Of a DNA stretch of 64,000 nt, positions 28,705 through 37,070 are shown piece by piece. This DNA is from Comamonadaceae bacterium (GTDB lineage: Bacteria; Pseudomonadota; Gammaproteobacteria; Burkholderiales; Burkholderiaceae_C): contig CANFWV010000005.1 in assembly GCA_947450695.1 (NCBI GenBank), positions 1 to 64,000 of the forward strand, written 5' to 3'. How positions within the stretch are numbered: position 1 is the first letter of the stretch; the number at the start of each line of letters is the position of its first letter. The position numbers and the translations under genes were made by a program. The notes beneath the pieces were generated by a model that had not been told where the DNA came from, did no database searches, and saw only the letters and a program-made list of their open reading frames with translations.

Positions 28705-29490
28705 TCACATGGCCTTGATGCGCTCGACCATCTCAGCCGCAAAAGCCACAAAGGCTTGTGCGCCTTTGGAGGCCGGGTCAAAAACCACCCCCGGCACACC
28801 ATAGCTTGGCGCCTCAGCCAAACGTACATTGCGCGGGATAACGGTGTTGAAAACCTTGTCGCCAAAGTGCTGCTTGAGCTGCTCGCTGACCTGCAGCTGT
28901 AGCGTGATGCGGGGGTCAAACATAACCCGTAGCAAGCCAATGATGGCAAGTTCTTTGTTGAGGTTGGCATGCACCTGCTTGATGGTGTTGACCAGATCGG
29001 TCAGACCTTCCAGCGCGAAATACTCACACTGCATGGGCACGATCACACCGTGCGCGCAGCACAAGCCATTCAGCGTGAGCATGGAAAGCGACGGCGGGCA
29101 GTCGATCAGTACAAAGTCATATTGACTGGCGACCTCGCCAATCGCCTGACGCAGCCGTTTTTCCCGGCGCTCGACGTCGACTAACTCGACCTCCGCGCCC
29201 GCGAGCTCCCGATTAGCGCCCAGCACGTCATAGCTACAACCCGCATCCACCAGCTTTTGACTGGTGACGCGCGCCTCTTCAATCGTCGCCGACTCCAGCA
29301 GAACGTCGTACACCGTAAGTTCAAGTTGCCGCTTGTCGACGCCCGAACCCATGGTGGCATTGCCTTGCGGGTCGAGATCAATCATCAGTACCCGCTGACC
29401 GACTAGCGCCAAGCCAGCCGCCAGATTGACCGTGGTAGTGGTCTTGCCCACACCGCCCTTTTGGTTGGCTACACAGAATATTTTGGCCAT
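28705..29490 (-). CDS. parA: Chromosome partitioning ATPase ParA (Soj)
   Basis: This 261-residue Walker-type ATPase begins MAKIFCVANQKGGVGKTTTTVNLAAGLA, the deviant Walker A motif with the signature Lys. MIDLDPQGNATMGSG follows, and the Walker B region is FVLIDCPPSLSMLTLNGL. With ParB it separates replicated origins; ATP binding drives dimerisation on DNA. The short N terminus without a DNA-binding domain marks the chromosomal rather than plasmid class. Confidence 0.96.
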   Translation of the reverse strand: MAKIFCVANQKGGVGKTTTTVNLAAGLALVGQRVLMIDLDPQGNATMGSGVDKRQLELTVYDVLLESATIEEARVTSQKLVDAGCSYDVLGANRELAGAEVELVDVERREKRLRQAIGEVASQYDFVLIDCPPSLSMLTLNGLCCAHGVIVPMQCEYFALEGLTDLVNTIKQVHANLNKELAIIGLLRVMFDPRITLQLQVSEQLKQHFGDKVFNTVIPRNVRLAEAPSYGVPGVVFDPASKGAQAFVAFAAEMVERIKAM

Positions 29491-29552
29491 AGAGGTGGTA
29501 ACGCTTGAAAAAGGGATTGCTTAAGCACAAGGAGAGCGCTGACCATCAGCGC

Positions 29553-30179
29553 TTAGCGGGACAAGGCCAGCTTGAAGCCGAAGCCAATCAAAAAAATACC
29601 CGCTACTTTTTCAAGCGCAGATGAGATACGGGGGTTGGCGCGCAGGCGCGCAGCCAAAAAATGGGTCAGCAGCACGGCACTGAGGCCGTAGACAAAAGTC
29701 AATCCAGCAATGGTCGCCGACATCACGCCAAAAGTAGTGAGCCCTTGATGCAGAACCGGGTCGACAAACAACGGAAAGAACGCCATGTAAAAAACGATGG
29801 CCTTGGGGTTCAGCACGGTGATGAGCATACTTTGACGAAAGTAATGCCCAGTTTTCATTTTAAGAATCGGTGCATCGCCAGATTTCGCCCGCAGCAACTT
29901 GGCACCCAGCCAAGCCAGATAAACCGCCCCCAACCACTGCACCAGATGAAAGGCTGCCGGGTTTGTGGCGAGCAAAGCGGACACACCCGCCACAGCAGCC
30001 CACAGCAACACTTGATCGCCAGCCATCACGCCGAACGTTGCGCCCATGCCACCAACTAGCCCCCCCTTGCCGGTCGACGTGATCAAGGCCAGATTACCCG
30101 GACCGGGTATAGCCAAGAATACGATGATGGCGATGACGAAAGCGCCGTAATCTGCTACACCGGCAAAAGAACCCAGCAT
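29553..30179 (-). CDS. LysE/RhtB-family amino acid exporter
   Basis: The 208-residue membrane protein has about six hydrophobic helices and the LysE-family N-terminal motif FLAIPGPGNLALITSTGKGGLVGG. A second family block is WLGAVYLAWLGAKLLRAKSGD, then LITVLNPKAIVFYMAFFPLFVD. Such proteins export amino acids such as lysine, threonine or homoserine lactone; the substrate here is not predictable. The ATG is preceded by AAGGATATTTC. It sits between rsmG and parA in the same direction. Confidence 0.9.
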   Translation of the reverse strand: MLGSFAGVADYGAFVIAIIVFLAIPGPGNLALITSTGKGGLVGGMGATFGVMAGDQVLLWAAVAGVSALLATNPAAFHLVQWLGAVYLAWLGAKLLRAKSGDAPILKMKTGHYFRQSMLITVLNPKAIVFYMAFFPLFVDPVLHQGLTTFGVMSATIAGLTFVYGLSAVLLTHFLAARLRANPRISSALEKVAGIFLIGFGFKLALSR

Positions 30180-30231
30180 GAAATATCCTTGAATTGAGGG
30201 GTGAGTTTACGTCAGCTATCGCGCGGACAAC

Positions 30232-30897
30232 TCAGATCGACTTCAACCAGACCACGCACCTATCGGCATTCAAACCCGGAACCACTAACTGTTCCACGTG
30301 AAACACTGACACCCCGGCAGGCAGCATTGCGAGCTCATTCTCAGGATGTTTACCTTTCAACGCCATCCAAACACCCTCTGGCGCCAAAGCCTTGACCGAC
30401 CACGAAGTGAAGTCAGCCAAGGAGGCGAAGGCGCGCGAACAGATCACGTCAAAGGGCTCGGAGATGGTTTCAACGCGCGCATGCAAGCCGGTCAAATTGG
30501 TTAAACCCAAAGCCAGCGCCGCCTGCCTGATGAAGGCAGCCTTCTTGCCAACAGTGTCGACACAAGTCACAGACAAGGCCGGACAGCAAATGGCAAAGAC
30601 CACCCCCGGGAGTCCAGCGCCAGAGCCGACATCCAGCAGCCTGGTTCGGCCCCGGCCTCCATCTGGCAAGCTGCTACTCAACAAATACTTTCGCAAGGGC
30701 AGCACCGCCGCCAAACTATCCAGCAGATGATGGGTCAACATCTCCGCCGGATCGCGCACGGCGGTAAGGTTGTAAACCTTGGTCCACTTGCCAATCAAGT
30801 CCTGGTAATCAAGCAGGCTACGAACTTGCGAATCCGAGAGATCCAACGCCAAGGACTTCAGCCCAGCGCGAAGTACCGCTTCATTACCCAGCATCAT
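30232..30897 (-). CDS. rsmG: 16S rRNA m7G527 methyltransferase RsmG
   Basis: RsmG methylates G527 of 16S rRNA using S-adenosylmethionine. The 221-residue product contains [29 protein letters not shown], the SAM-binding loop [17 protein letters not shown] and the later motif [16 protein letters not shown]. The first Met codons overlap the mnmG stop (ATGATG over TGA), giving translational coupling. A near-consensus parS site is embedded close to the 3' end (30290-30305). Confidence 0.95.
   Translation of the reverse strand: MMLGNEAVLRAGLKSLALDLSDSQVRSLLDYQDLIGKWTKVYNLTAVRDPAEMLTHHLLDSLAAVLPLRKYLLSSSLPDGGRGRTRLLDVGSGAGLPGVVFAICCPALSVTCVDTVGKKAAFIRQAALALGLTNLTGLHARVETISEPFDVICSRAFASLADFTSWSVKALAPEGVWMALKGKHPENELAMLPAGVSVFHVEQLVVPGLNADRCVVWLKSI
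30290..30305. promoter_or_regulatory. parS centromere site (within rsmG)
   Basis: TGTTCCACGTGAAACA differs from the perfect 16-base parS palindrome at one position and fits the common consensus TGTTNCACGTGAAACA. It lies about 1.2 kb from the second site and 2.2 kb upstream of parB's start. Confidence 0.85.
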
Positions 30898-32933
30898 GTC
30901 GGCGCCTTAGCAGACCGCCCAACACTCCCAGCTTGTTCAAGCTCAGGCTTTGTAACGCCACTCCACAGGTTCTTTTTCAAATGAACCAACAAAAGCGAAA
31001 TGGTCGCCGGCGTGACGCCAGAAATGCGCGATGCTAAGCCGAGAGTCTCCGGCCTGTGCTTCGCCAGCTTTTGCCGCGCCTCAAAACTCAGCGCCGTAAC
31101 CTGCAAATAATCCAATTCCGGGGGCAACTTCAGATTCTCATAATGGGCTGAACGCTCAACTTCCGACTTTTGCAAATCGATGTAGCCCGCGTACTTGGCT
31201 ACTATTTCAATCTGTTCAATCACCGCCTTGAGCATGTCAGCCGGCAGTTGCGCTTCACGCGAAGCAGCCAAACCAGCGCTTTCCGCACCCACTCCCGAGG
31301 TCGGCATTTCGGCGCCTGCAAACCGCCCGCCATCCAAAGACATCAAACTAGCGTAATCGACGTCCGGACGACGCAGCAAGTCCAGCAAGTTGTACTCACG
31401 CTCAATCGCCTTGCCCAGCACACGCTCGGCTTCCGCTACGGGCAGATTATTTGGATGAACCCACAAGGCCCGAAGTCGCTGTGTTTCACGTGAAACAGCA
31501 TCGCGCTTACGGTTAAAGGCATCCCAACGGGCGTCATCGACCAAGCCAAGCTCCCGGCCCTTTTCGGTCAAGCGCATGTCGGCATTGTCTTCACGCAACA
31601 TCAATCGGTACTCAGCACGACTGGTGAACATGCGGTAGGGCTCGGTCACGCCCTTGGTGATGAGGTCGTCCACCAACACGCCTAGGTAAGCTTCGTCGCG
31701 ACGCGGTAACCAGGCATCTTTGCCTTGGCACTGCAACGCCGCATTGATGCCAGCGAACAGGCCTTGAGCCGCGGCCTCCTCGTAACCCGTCGTGCCGTTG
31801 ATCTGGCCTGCAAAAAACAAGCCGCCAATCGCCCGGGTTTCGAAGCTGCTTTTCAGTGAGCGCGGATCAAAGTAGTCGTATTCAATCGCGTAGCCGGGCC
31901 GCAGGATGTGAGCGTTTTCCATACCGGCCATAGAACGAACCAAGGCGTACTGGATGTCAAACGGCAGGCTGGTCGAGATGCCGTTGGGGTAAATCTCGTG
32001 CGTCGTCAAACCTTCCGGCTCCAAAAAAATCTGGTGACTGGTTTTGTCCGCAAAGCGGTTGATCTTGTCCTCCACACTCGGGCAATAGCGCGGGCCAACG
32101 CCGTCAATTTTGCCGGTGAACATGGGACTGCGGTCAAAGCCAGAGCGGATGATGTCGTGCGTGCGCTCATTGGTGTGCGTGATCCAGCAAGGCATTTGCT
32201 TGGGATGGGCAATGCCCGCACCCATGAAGCTGAACACCGGCACGTTGCTGCCCTCGCCGCCTGGCATGCCATCGCCAGGTTGAACGGTGCACTTGCTGAA
32301 GTCGATGCTGCGACCATCAAGTCGCGGCGGCGTACCGGTTTTGAGCCTGCCCTGCGGAAGCTTGAGCTCTTTCAAGCGCGCGCTGAGCGACACGGCGGGC
32401 GGATCACCGGCCCGGCCGGCCGCGTAGTTGTTCATGCCGACGTGGATCTTGCCGTCCAGAAAAGTCCCGGCCGTTAGCACGACAGCGCGGCCACGGAACT
32501 TGATGCCCACCTGCGTCACGGCACCCACCACCCGTTCACCCTCAACCAGCAAGTCGTCAACGGCTTGCTGAAACAGCCACAAATTGGGCTGGTTCTCCAG
32601 CATCCGGCGAATCGCCGCCTTATACAAAATACGGTCGGCCTGCGCCCGGGTGGCACGCACGGCCGGGCCCTTGCTGGAGTTGAGAATGCGGAACTGGATA
32701 CCGCCTTCGTCAGTGGCCAGCGCCATAGCACCACCCATCGCATCCACCTCTTTGACCAAGTGCCCCTTTCCAATACCGCCAATCGAGGGGTTGCAGCTCA
32801 TCTGGCCGAGGGTCTCGATGTTATGGCTGAGTAGCAAAGTCTTGCAGCCCATGCGGGCCGAGGCCAACGCAGCTTCGGTACCGGCATGGCCACCGCCAAC
32901 AACAATCACGTCAAATTCTTCAAGGTAAAACAT
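30894..32933 (-). CDS. mnmG: tRNA uridine-5-carboxymethylaminomethyl modification enzyme MnmG (GidA)
   Basis: MnmG is the FAD subunit that, with MnmE, installs (carboxymethyl)aminomethyl groups on the wobble uridine U34. The 679 residues begin with the FAD motif [23 protein letters not shown]. The hallmarks [24 protein letters not shown] and [16 protein letters not shown] follow, and the C-terminal helical domain ends [19 protein letters not shown]. An insert of about 30 residues ([21 protein letters not shown]) makes it longer than usual. MnmE is encoded 25 kb away at 57855. The ATG is only three bases after the stop of a PIN toxin gene. Confidence 0.96.
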   Translation of the reverse strand: MFYLEEFDVIVVGGGHAGTEAALASARMGCKTLLLSHNIETLGQMSCNPSIGGIGKGHLVKEVDAMGGAMALATDEGGIQFRILNSSKGPAVRATRAQADRILYKAAIRRMLENQPNLWLFQQAVDDLLVEGERVVGAVTQVGIKFRGRAVVLTAGTFLDGKIHVGMNNYAAGRAGDPPAVSLSARLKELKLPQGRLKTGTPPRLDGRSIDFSKCTVQPGDGMPGGEGSNVPVFSFMGAGIAHPKQMPCWITHTNERTHDIIRSGFDRSPMFTGKIDGVGPRYCPSVEDKINRFADKTSHQIFLEPEGLTTHEIYPNGISTSLPFDIQYALVRSMAGMENAHILRPGYAIEYDYFDPRSLKSSFETRAIGGLFFAGQINGTTGYEEAAAQGLFAGINAALQCQGKDAWLPRRDEAYLGVLVDDLITKGVTEPYRMFTSRAEYRLMLREDNADMRLTEKGRELGLVDDARWDAFNRKRDAVSRETQRLRALWVHPNNLPVAEAERVLGKAIEREYNLLDLLRRPDVDYASLMSLDGGRFAGAEMPTSGVGAESAGLAASREAQLPADMLKAVIEQIEIVAKYAGYIDLQKSEVERSAHYENLKLPPELDYLQVTALSFEARQKLAKHRPETLGLASRISGVTPATISLLLVHLKKNLWSGVTKPELEQAGSVGRSAKAPT
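31482..31497. promoter_or_regulatory. Perfect parS centromere site (within mnmG)
   Basis: TGTTTCACGTGAAACA is the exact 16-base parS palindrome. On the coding strand it encodes Val-Ser-Arg-Glu-Thr within mnmG, so the site is accommodated without breaking the frame. Confidence 0.95.
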
Positions 32934-32936
32934 AGT

Positions 32937-33356
32937 TCAGACTTCTATCAGTTCAGTTTTCAGGCCCAGCGCTTCGGCGGCTTGCGCTTGGCGACGGTCA
33001 GCGGTCACAAAAAGGTCCACGCGTGCCGCACGAGCGGCGCCAATGTGCAGCGCCTCCGTGGCGCGCAGTCGGGTATTCTCCATGGCTTGAGTGGCATGCA
33101 CCTCGACCCGACTGTCCAGCGCCACCAGCGTGAAGTCGGCAAAGTCGTCTTGCACGATGGTCATAATGCGAGCGTAGTCATCGGCACTCACCAGCCCATC
33201 ATGGCGCTGGCGGTTCAAAGCGGACGCAATCTCGGTCTTGCAATGCGCGGCCACCACCAGCTCGCTGGCCCGCTCGCCTGCCGCCATCACCTGAGCCCGT
33301 CCGGGCTCGGCGTTGTAGCGCTTGTAGAGCGCTGAGGTGTCCATCAGGATACGCAT
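32937..33356 (-). CDS. vapC: PIN-domain ribonuclease toxin (VapC family)
   Basis: The 139-residue protein begins MRILMDTSALYKRYNAEPG. The PIN acidic residues are visible: Asp6, Glu42 (CKTEIASAL), Glu101 (LRATEALHIGAA) and Asp120 (LFVTADRR). VapC toxins cleave RNA, often tRNA, and are held inactive by the partner antitoxin. The start ATG overlaps the antitoxin stop (TGATG), which supports coupled translation. The stop is three bases before mnmG. The track's GTG start one codon upstream (33359) is less likely. Confidence 0.9.
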   Translation of the reverse strand: MRILMDTSALYKRYNAEPGRAQVMAAGERASELVVAAHCKTEIASALNRQRHDGLVSADDYARIMTIVQDDFADFTLVALDSRVEVHATQAMENTRLRATEALHIGAARAARVDLFVTADRRQAQAAEALGLKTELIEV

Positions 33357-33601
33357 CACCAGCCCGCCTCGCGCTCTTCAACGATGAGCTGAGCACCCGT
33401 CTTCCCGTCAGGCCTGACGATGTGCAGCGGCTCAATCGCCCGCTTCCAGCTGGGCACTCGAGGGATTGCGGCACTGGTCACAGGCACCAGTTCAGCCACT
33501 GGCTTGCCGTGCCGCAAGATACGCACTGTCTCACCGCGCTCGACCAGATCAATCATGGCCGAAGCATTGGCTCGGAACTCACTCAAAGGGATGTTTTGCA
33601 T
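33356..33601 (-). CDS. Phd/YefM-type antitoxin of the PIN toxin
   Basis: The 81-residue antitoxin begins MQNIPLSEFRANASAMIDLVERGETVRILRHGKPVAELVPV, the Phd/YefM DNA-binding fold. The C-terminal tail (KRAIEPLHIVRPDGKTGAQLIVEEREAGW) should wrap around the PIN toxin. It is the first gene of the pair, and paired TGTACA palindromes just upstream are a likely autoregulatory operator. Confidence 0.9.
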   Translation of the reverse strand: MQNIPLSEFRANASAMIDLVERGETVRILRHGKPVAELVPVTSAAIPRVPSWKRAIEPLHIVRPDGKTGAQLIVEEREAGW

Positions 33602-33614
33602 TACGGCCCGCTAG

Positions 33615-33645
33615 TTTTGTACAAAAATAATCAATTTGTACATTT
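33615..33645. promoter_or_regulatory. Tandem TGTACA palindromes, likely antitoxin operator
   Basis: TTTTGTACAAAA (33615-33626) and ATTTGTACATTT (33634-33645) share the palindromic core TGTACA, with cores 19 bases apart in an AT-rich stretch just before the antitoxin gene. Two dyads about two helical turns apart suit cooperative binding of two Phd-type dimers. Confidence 0.6.
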
Positions 33646-33737
33646 TAGCCTGAGGGCGTGCGCCCCATCGCTGACGACCTCATGCAGCCAAGGGCGTAAC
33701 ATTTACAACTTGAATTTTTAAACTACCGGAGATAAAG

Positions 33738-34922
33738 ATGAGTCGTGACGTTGTGATTGTCAGCGGTGTCCGCACCGCGATTGGTACGTTTGGCGGTAGC
33801 TTGAAAGACACCGCACCCACCGAGCTCGCCGCACTCGTGGTCCGCGAGTCGCTGTCTCGCGCTGACGTCGAAGGCAAAGATGTCGGTCACGTGGTTTTTG
33901 GCCACGTGGTCAACACAGAACCTAAAGACATGTATTTGTCGCGCGTCGCCGCCATCAACGGTGGTTGCGCCGAAGGCACGCCCGCCTTCAACGTCAACCG
34001 ACTTTGCGGCTCAGGCCTGCAAGCTATCCTCTCAGCCAGCCAGAGCATCTTGCTGGGCGACACCGACATCGCCATTGGCGGGGGCGCTGAAAACATGAGC
34101 CGCGCACCCTACGTCAGCCTAGCCACGCGCTTTGGTGCACGCATGGGCGACACCAAGATGGTCGACATGATGGTCGGCGCCCTGCACGACCCTTTCCACA
34201 GCATTCACATGGGCGTCACCGCCGAAAACATCGCCGCCAAATGGGGCATCTCACGCGAAGACCAAGATGCCATTGCGGTTGAAAGCCACAACCGCGCCCA
34301 GCGCGCCATCGAAGGCGGACGCTTCAAAGAGCAAATCGTGCCGGTCATGCTGAAAAGCCGCAAAGGCGATGTTGCCTACGACACCGACGAACACTTCCGC
34401 CCGAACTGCACGCTGGCCGACATGGCAAAACTCAAACCCGTCTTCATCAAAGAAAACGGCACCGTCACGGCCGGAAACGCCTCCGGCATCAACGACGCGG
34501 CTGCCGCGCTGGTGATGATGGAGGCCGGTACCGCCAAGGTCCGTGGCATTCAACCGCTGGCTCGCTTGGTGGCCTACGCGCACGCTGGAGTCGACCCCAA
34601 ATACATGGGCATTGGCCCAGTACCCGCCACACAACTGGCACTCAAAAAGGCGGGCCTGACAGTCAACGACTTGGACGTCATCGAAGCCAACGAAGCCTTT
34701 GCAGCGCAAGCCTGTGCCGTCACACGCGACCTCGGTTTAGACCCTGCGAAAGTGAATCCAAACGGCTCAGGCATTTCGCTAGGCCATCCAATCGGCGCTA
34801 CTGGTGCGCTGATCACTGTCAAGGCTTTGTACGAGCTGCAACGCATCAAAGGCCGCTACGCCTTGGTGACCATGTGCATCGGCGGTGGCCAAGGGATTGC
34901 GGCCATTTTTGAGCGCATGTGA
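33738..34922 (+). CDS. Acetyl-CoA acetyltransferase / beta-ketothiolase
   Basis: This 394-residue thiolase condenses acyl-CoAs or cleaves 3-ketoacyl-CoA. The nucleophilic Cys is in NVNRLCGSGLQAI (about residue 92), the His in NPNGSGISLGHPIGATGALI, and the C-terminal general-base Cys in ALVTMCIGGGQGIAAIFE. The N terminus MSRDVVIVSGVRTAIGTFGGSLKD resembles BktB-type thiolases of PHB-forming Burkholderiales, so it may feed polyhydroxyalkanoate synthesis. The ATG has CCGGAGATAAAG upstream. It stands alone, convergent with the sox operon. Confidence 0.95.
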   Translation: MSRDVVIVSGVRTAIGTFGGSLKDTAPTELAALVVRESLSRADVEGKDVGHVVFGHVVNTEPKDMYLSRVAAINGGCAEGTPAFNVNRLCGSGLQAILSASQSILLGDTDIAIGGGAENMSRAPYVSLATRFGARMGDTKMVDMMVGALHDPFHSIHMGVTAENIAAKWGISREDQDAIAVESHNRAQRAIEGGRFKEQIVPVMLKSRKGDVAYDTDEHFRPNCTLADMAKLKPVFIKENGTVTAGNASGINDAAAALVMMEAGTAKVRGIQPLARLVAYAHAGVDPKYMGIGPVPATQLALKKAGLTVNDLDVIEANEAFAAQACAVTRDLGLDPAKVNPNGSGISLGHPIGATGALITVKALYELQRIKGRYALVTMCIGGGQGIAAIFERM

Positions 34923-34926
34923 AATT

Positions 34927-34965
34927 CAAAGGGCCCTGAAGCATCACGTGCTGCAGGATCCTTTG
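34927..34965. terminator. Long imperfect hairpin between convergent thiolase and soxA genes
   Basis: CAAAGGGCCCTGAAGCA and TGCTGCAGGATCCTTTG pair at 14 of 17 positions around a five-base loop. It lies between the two convergent stop codons and lacks a T tract, so it may be a bidirectional termination or RNA-stabilising structure. Confidence 0.5.
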
Positions 34966-34975
34966 TGATCATGGG

Positions 34976-35779
34976 CTACTTGCGAACGGCCGGCACTTCA
35001 AGCGGTAAACCCTCCCCACGCCACATCAGGTAAAGACTGAGCTGGCGGGCCTCCTGCGCACCCCACTCTAACGGTTCGGCACGCACGCCCGCAAAACAGC
35101 TGCGCAAGCGCCGCTCAAGCGATCCCATGCCTTGCCATTCGAGCCGATAGACTGGATACGCATTGGGCTGACCCTGGCTCAAGAGATCCGTGAACAAACG
35201 CTTGCCTTGATTCTGATCATGGCAGTTGGCGCAAGACAAATTTAACTGCCCCTGCCGCCTTAAAAAAAGTGCCTCCCCTTGCGCCCACTGGGATCGAGCC
35301 GCACCATCAATGTTGACACGCAAGGGCATGTTGTTCGACGCTTGACTCACATACAAGGTAAGTGCCAGTAAATCATCAGACTCCCACTTCAGCTCAGGCC
35401 CCTTCTGGTGCTGAGTCCGGCACAGACGGATTCGGTCTTCAAGATTGAGCAGCCGACCCGTCTTGAGGTCCAGTGCTGGATAGCGCGTCGCAACGCCACG
35501 CATACGCTGCGGAGCTTCTCCGTGACAGCTTTGGCAGCTTTTCCCGTCGACGCCTAAGGATTCGCGCCAGCGCTGCTCACCACGGGTCAACCACAGTTGC
35601 GCCGGGTTGCCAAAGTCGTCTGCTTGCAACGCGCGCACATCAGCACCAGCAAAAGCCAAGCCTGACTTCAGCTGCTCCATCGGCAAACGACGTGTCTGGG
35701 ACTCGGCGGGAGACACTAACACCATCAGCCCAATGCTGAGCGCCAGCAACAACACGCGCCACAAAGAACGGTCGATCAC
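34976..35779 (-). CDS. soxA: Sulfur-oxidation c-type cytochrome SoxA (diheme)
   Basis: SoxA with SoxX covalently joins thiosulfate-type sulfur to the SoxY carrier in the periplasm. From GTG 35779 the product is 267 residues with a signal peptide (WRVLLLALSIGLMVLVSPAES). Two haem motifs are visible, CQSCH (about residue 83) and CANCH (about 185). The cysteine ligand of the active haem is in RLRSCFAGVRAEP (about 226), which is the SoxA hallmark. The GTG overlaps the soxZ stop (GTGA). The track's start at 35854 lies within soxZ. Catalytic residues look intact. Confidence 0.93.
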   Translation of the reverse strand: MIDRSLWRVLLLALSIGLMVLVSPAESQTRRLPMEQLKSGLAFAGADVRALQADDFGNPAQLWLTRGEQRWRESLGVDGKSCQSCHGEAPQRMRGVATRYPALDLKTGRLLNLEDRIRLCRTQHQKGPELKWESDDLLALTLYVSQASNNMPLRVNIDGAARSQWAQGEALFLRRQGQLNLSCANCHDQNQGKRLFTDLLSQGQPNAYPVYRLEWQGMGSLERRLRSCFAGVRAEPLEWGAQEARQLSLYLMWRGEGLPLEVPAVRK

Positions 35780-36108
35780 GTCGCGGGCGGCAGTACAGTC
35801 ACGCTTTGCCGCAGCTCGCCGGTGACGCCCTGCTCGTCGATCCATTGAACCCACAACTCACCGGATTCGCCTGCGCGAAAATAAAACTCAAACAAGGGAT
35901 TGCCGGCAATCCCCGATGAAAGTTCGACCTTGAAGACCTGCTGCCCACCGTAGGTGCAGGTCAGCCAAACAATCACGTTGCGGGGAATCAGCTGGCCCTG
36001 TAAGTCCTGCAAATAGCCGCTGTCCATCGGGTGTTGGATCAACAGCCGCGCCTTGACAACGTCACCGCGGACGATGCGGGTGGGAACCTGCAAACGGGCA
36101 TTGCTCAT
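35776..36108 (-). CDS. soxZ: Sulfur carrier complex protein SoxZ
   Basis: The 110-residue protein has the SoxZ immunoglobulin-like pattern: TRIVRGDVVKARLLIQHPMDSGYLQDLQG, then IVWLTCTYGGQQVFKVELSSGIAGNPLFEFYFRAGESGELWVQWIDEQG. SoxZ pairs with SoxY, whose C-terminal cysteine carries the sulfur intermediate. It has no signal peptide, so it would be exported bound to Tat-dependent SoxY. The gene follows soxY with no gap and overlaps soxA. Confidence 0.95.
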   Translation of the reverse strand: MSNARLQVPTRIVRGDVVKARLLIQHPMDSGYLQDLQGQLIPRNVIVWLTCTYGGQQVFKVELSSGIAGNPLFEFYFRAGESGELWVQWIDEQGVTGELRQSVTVLPPAT

Positions 36109-36618
36109 TCAGGTGCCGTCCACACAAGCCGACTCGGTAACGATCACATCCACTCGCTGGTAGCGAAAGCTGCCATCGGACAAACGCGCCAACGCCACCA
36201 CCATCTGAGAACCCGCCAATCGAATGCGCGAACTCACTTCGGCACGACCGGACCAAGGCCCAAGATGAAAAACAGCCATCTGCGTGGCAGGGTTACGCTG
36301 TGACAGCAAATAAATGTGTGTGACATGCGCATCAGGTGTCATGGGACTTTCAACCTGCACCGACACCGGGACCAAGTAGCCGTTGTCGGCCAGAATCGGC
36401 AACATCAGTTTCACACCCTGCGGCAACGCCACACCGCCTTGTAACAGAGGCGCCAGCATTTCCTCGAGACTCAGTAAATGGCCAGAAATCATGCCTTGCG
36501 AACGGGCCGGCAAGACGCTCATAGAGGTCATCGCCAAGACGCCGCTCGCGAATTGCTGCAGCCAACGGCGACGCCTCGACACCACCGTCACGTTGTGAAC
36601 ATCACAAACGACACTCAT
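36109..36618 (-). CDS. soxY: Sulfur carrier protein SoxY with variant C-terminal arm
   Basis: The 169-residue product has a Tat-like signal (VVSRRRRWLQQFASGVLAMTS) and the SoxY domain, ending AEVSSRIRLAGSQMVVALARLSDGSFRYQRVDVIVTE. In canonical SoxY the last residues are GGCGG, with the Cys carrying sulfur; here the end is SACVDGT. The Cys is kept, but the flexible glycines are replaced and the Cys lies two residues further from the terminus. Family membership is clear. Whether the arm can still enter a SoxB or SoxCD active site is open. Confidence 0.9.
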   Translation of the reverse strand: MSVVCDVHNVTVVSRRRRWLQQFASGVLAMTSMSVLPARSQGMISGHLLSLEEMLAPLLQGGVALPQGVKLMLPILADNGYLVPVSVQVESPMTPDAHVTHIYLLSQRNPATQMAVFHLGPWSGRAEVSSRIRLAGSQMVVALARLSDGSFRYQRVDVIVTESACVDGT

Positions 36619-37070
36619 GGTCGATGACTTCCAAGAGGACCCGTGGGAGATTGATCACGCAGCAGATAGGCCACGATGTCTTCAAGCGCTTGTCCCGACA
36701 GTACCGTCTGACCGACATACGCGGTGACGACGCGCTGCAAGCCTTGCGTGCTGAAGTAAGCCGGCATCACCGTGTCAGGATTCAAGAGCCTGGGGTCAGC
36801 GATACGCTGTCGGATCTGCTCTGCGTCAGCGCGTTCAGCCAGCCCCACCAATGAAGGGCCGATGTCACCGCCTCCAACCAAACCGGGCACCACGTGACAC
36901 AGCACGCAACCGCTGTCTTGCCGATTGCTGAGCAACGCACGGCCTCTTTCAACACTGGCCGAGGCCTTCCAAGCGGTAGCAGGAAGGCGATCTTGCGCCA
37001 ATGCAGACAAGGAGCAGAAACCAAGCATCGCCCAAGCCACCCAGGTGCGACACCTAGAACTCAGGCTCAT
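36615..37070 (-). CDS. soxX: Sulfur-oxidation c-type cytochrome SoxX
   Basis: The 151-residue monohaem cytochrome has a signal peptide (WVAWAMLGFCSLSALAQ), the haem motif CVLCH (about residue 55), the SoxX pattern GGGDIGPSLVGLAERADAEQIRQRIADPRLLNPDTVMPAYF with the probable axial Met in VMPAYF, and the end TVLSGQALEDIVAYLL. Its position before soxY fits SoxX. Both ends overlap neighbours by four bases (ATGA). It might also accept electrons from the molybdenum enzyme encoded upstream, since related enzymes use a cytochrome c subunit; that is inference. Confidence 0.87.
   Translation of the reverse strand: MSLSSRCRTWVAWAMLGFCSLSALAQDRLPATAWKASASVERGRALLSNRQDSGCVLCHVVPGLVGGGDIGPSLVGLAERADAEQIRQRIADPRLLNPDTVMPAYFSTQGLQRVVTAYVGQTVLSGQALEDIVAYLLRDQSPTGPLGSHRP

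Noticed and set aside
31908-32477. 189-residue plus-strand ORF
   Set aside because: It is antisense to mnmG, which is fully conserved in this region.
33886-33908. Two CACGTG cores inside the thiolase gene considered as parS sites
   Set aside because: The flanks (GGTCACGTGGTT and GGCCACGTGGTC) do not match TGTTNCACGTGAAACA; they are ordinary His-Val codons.
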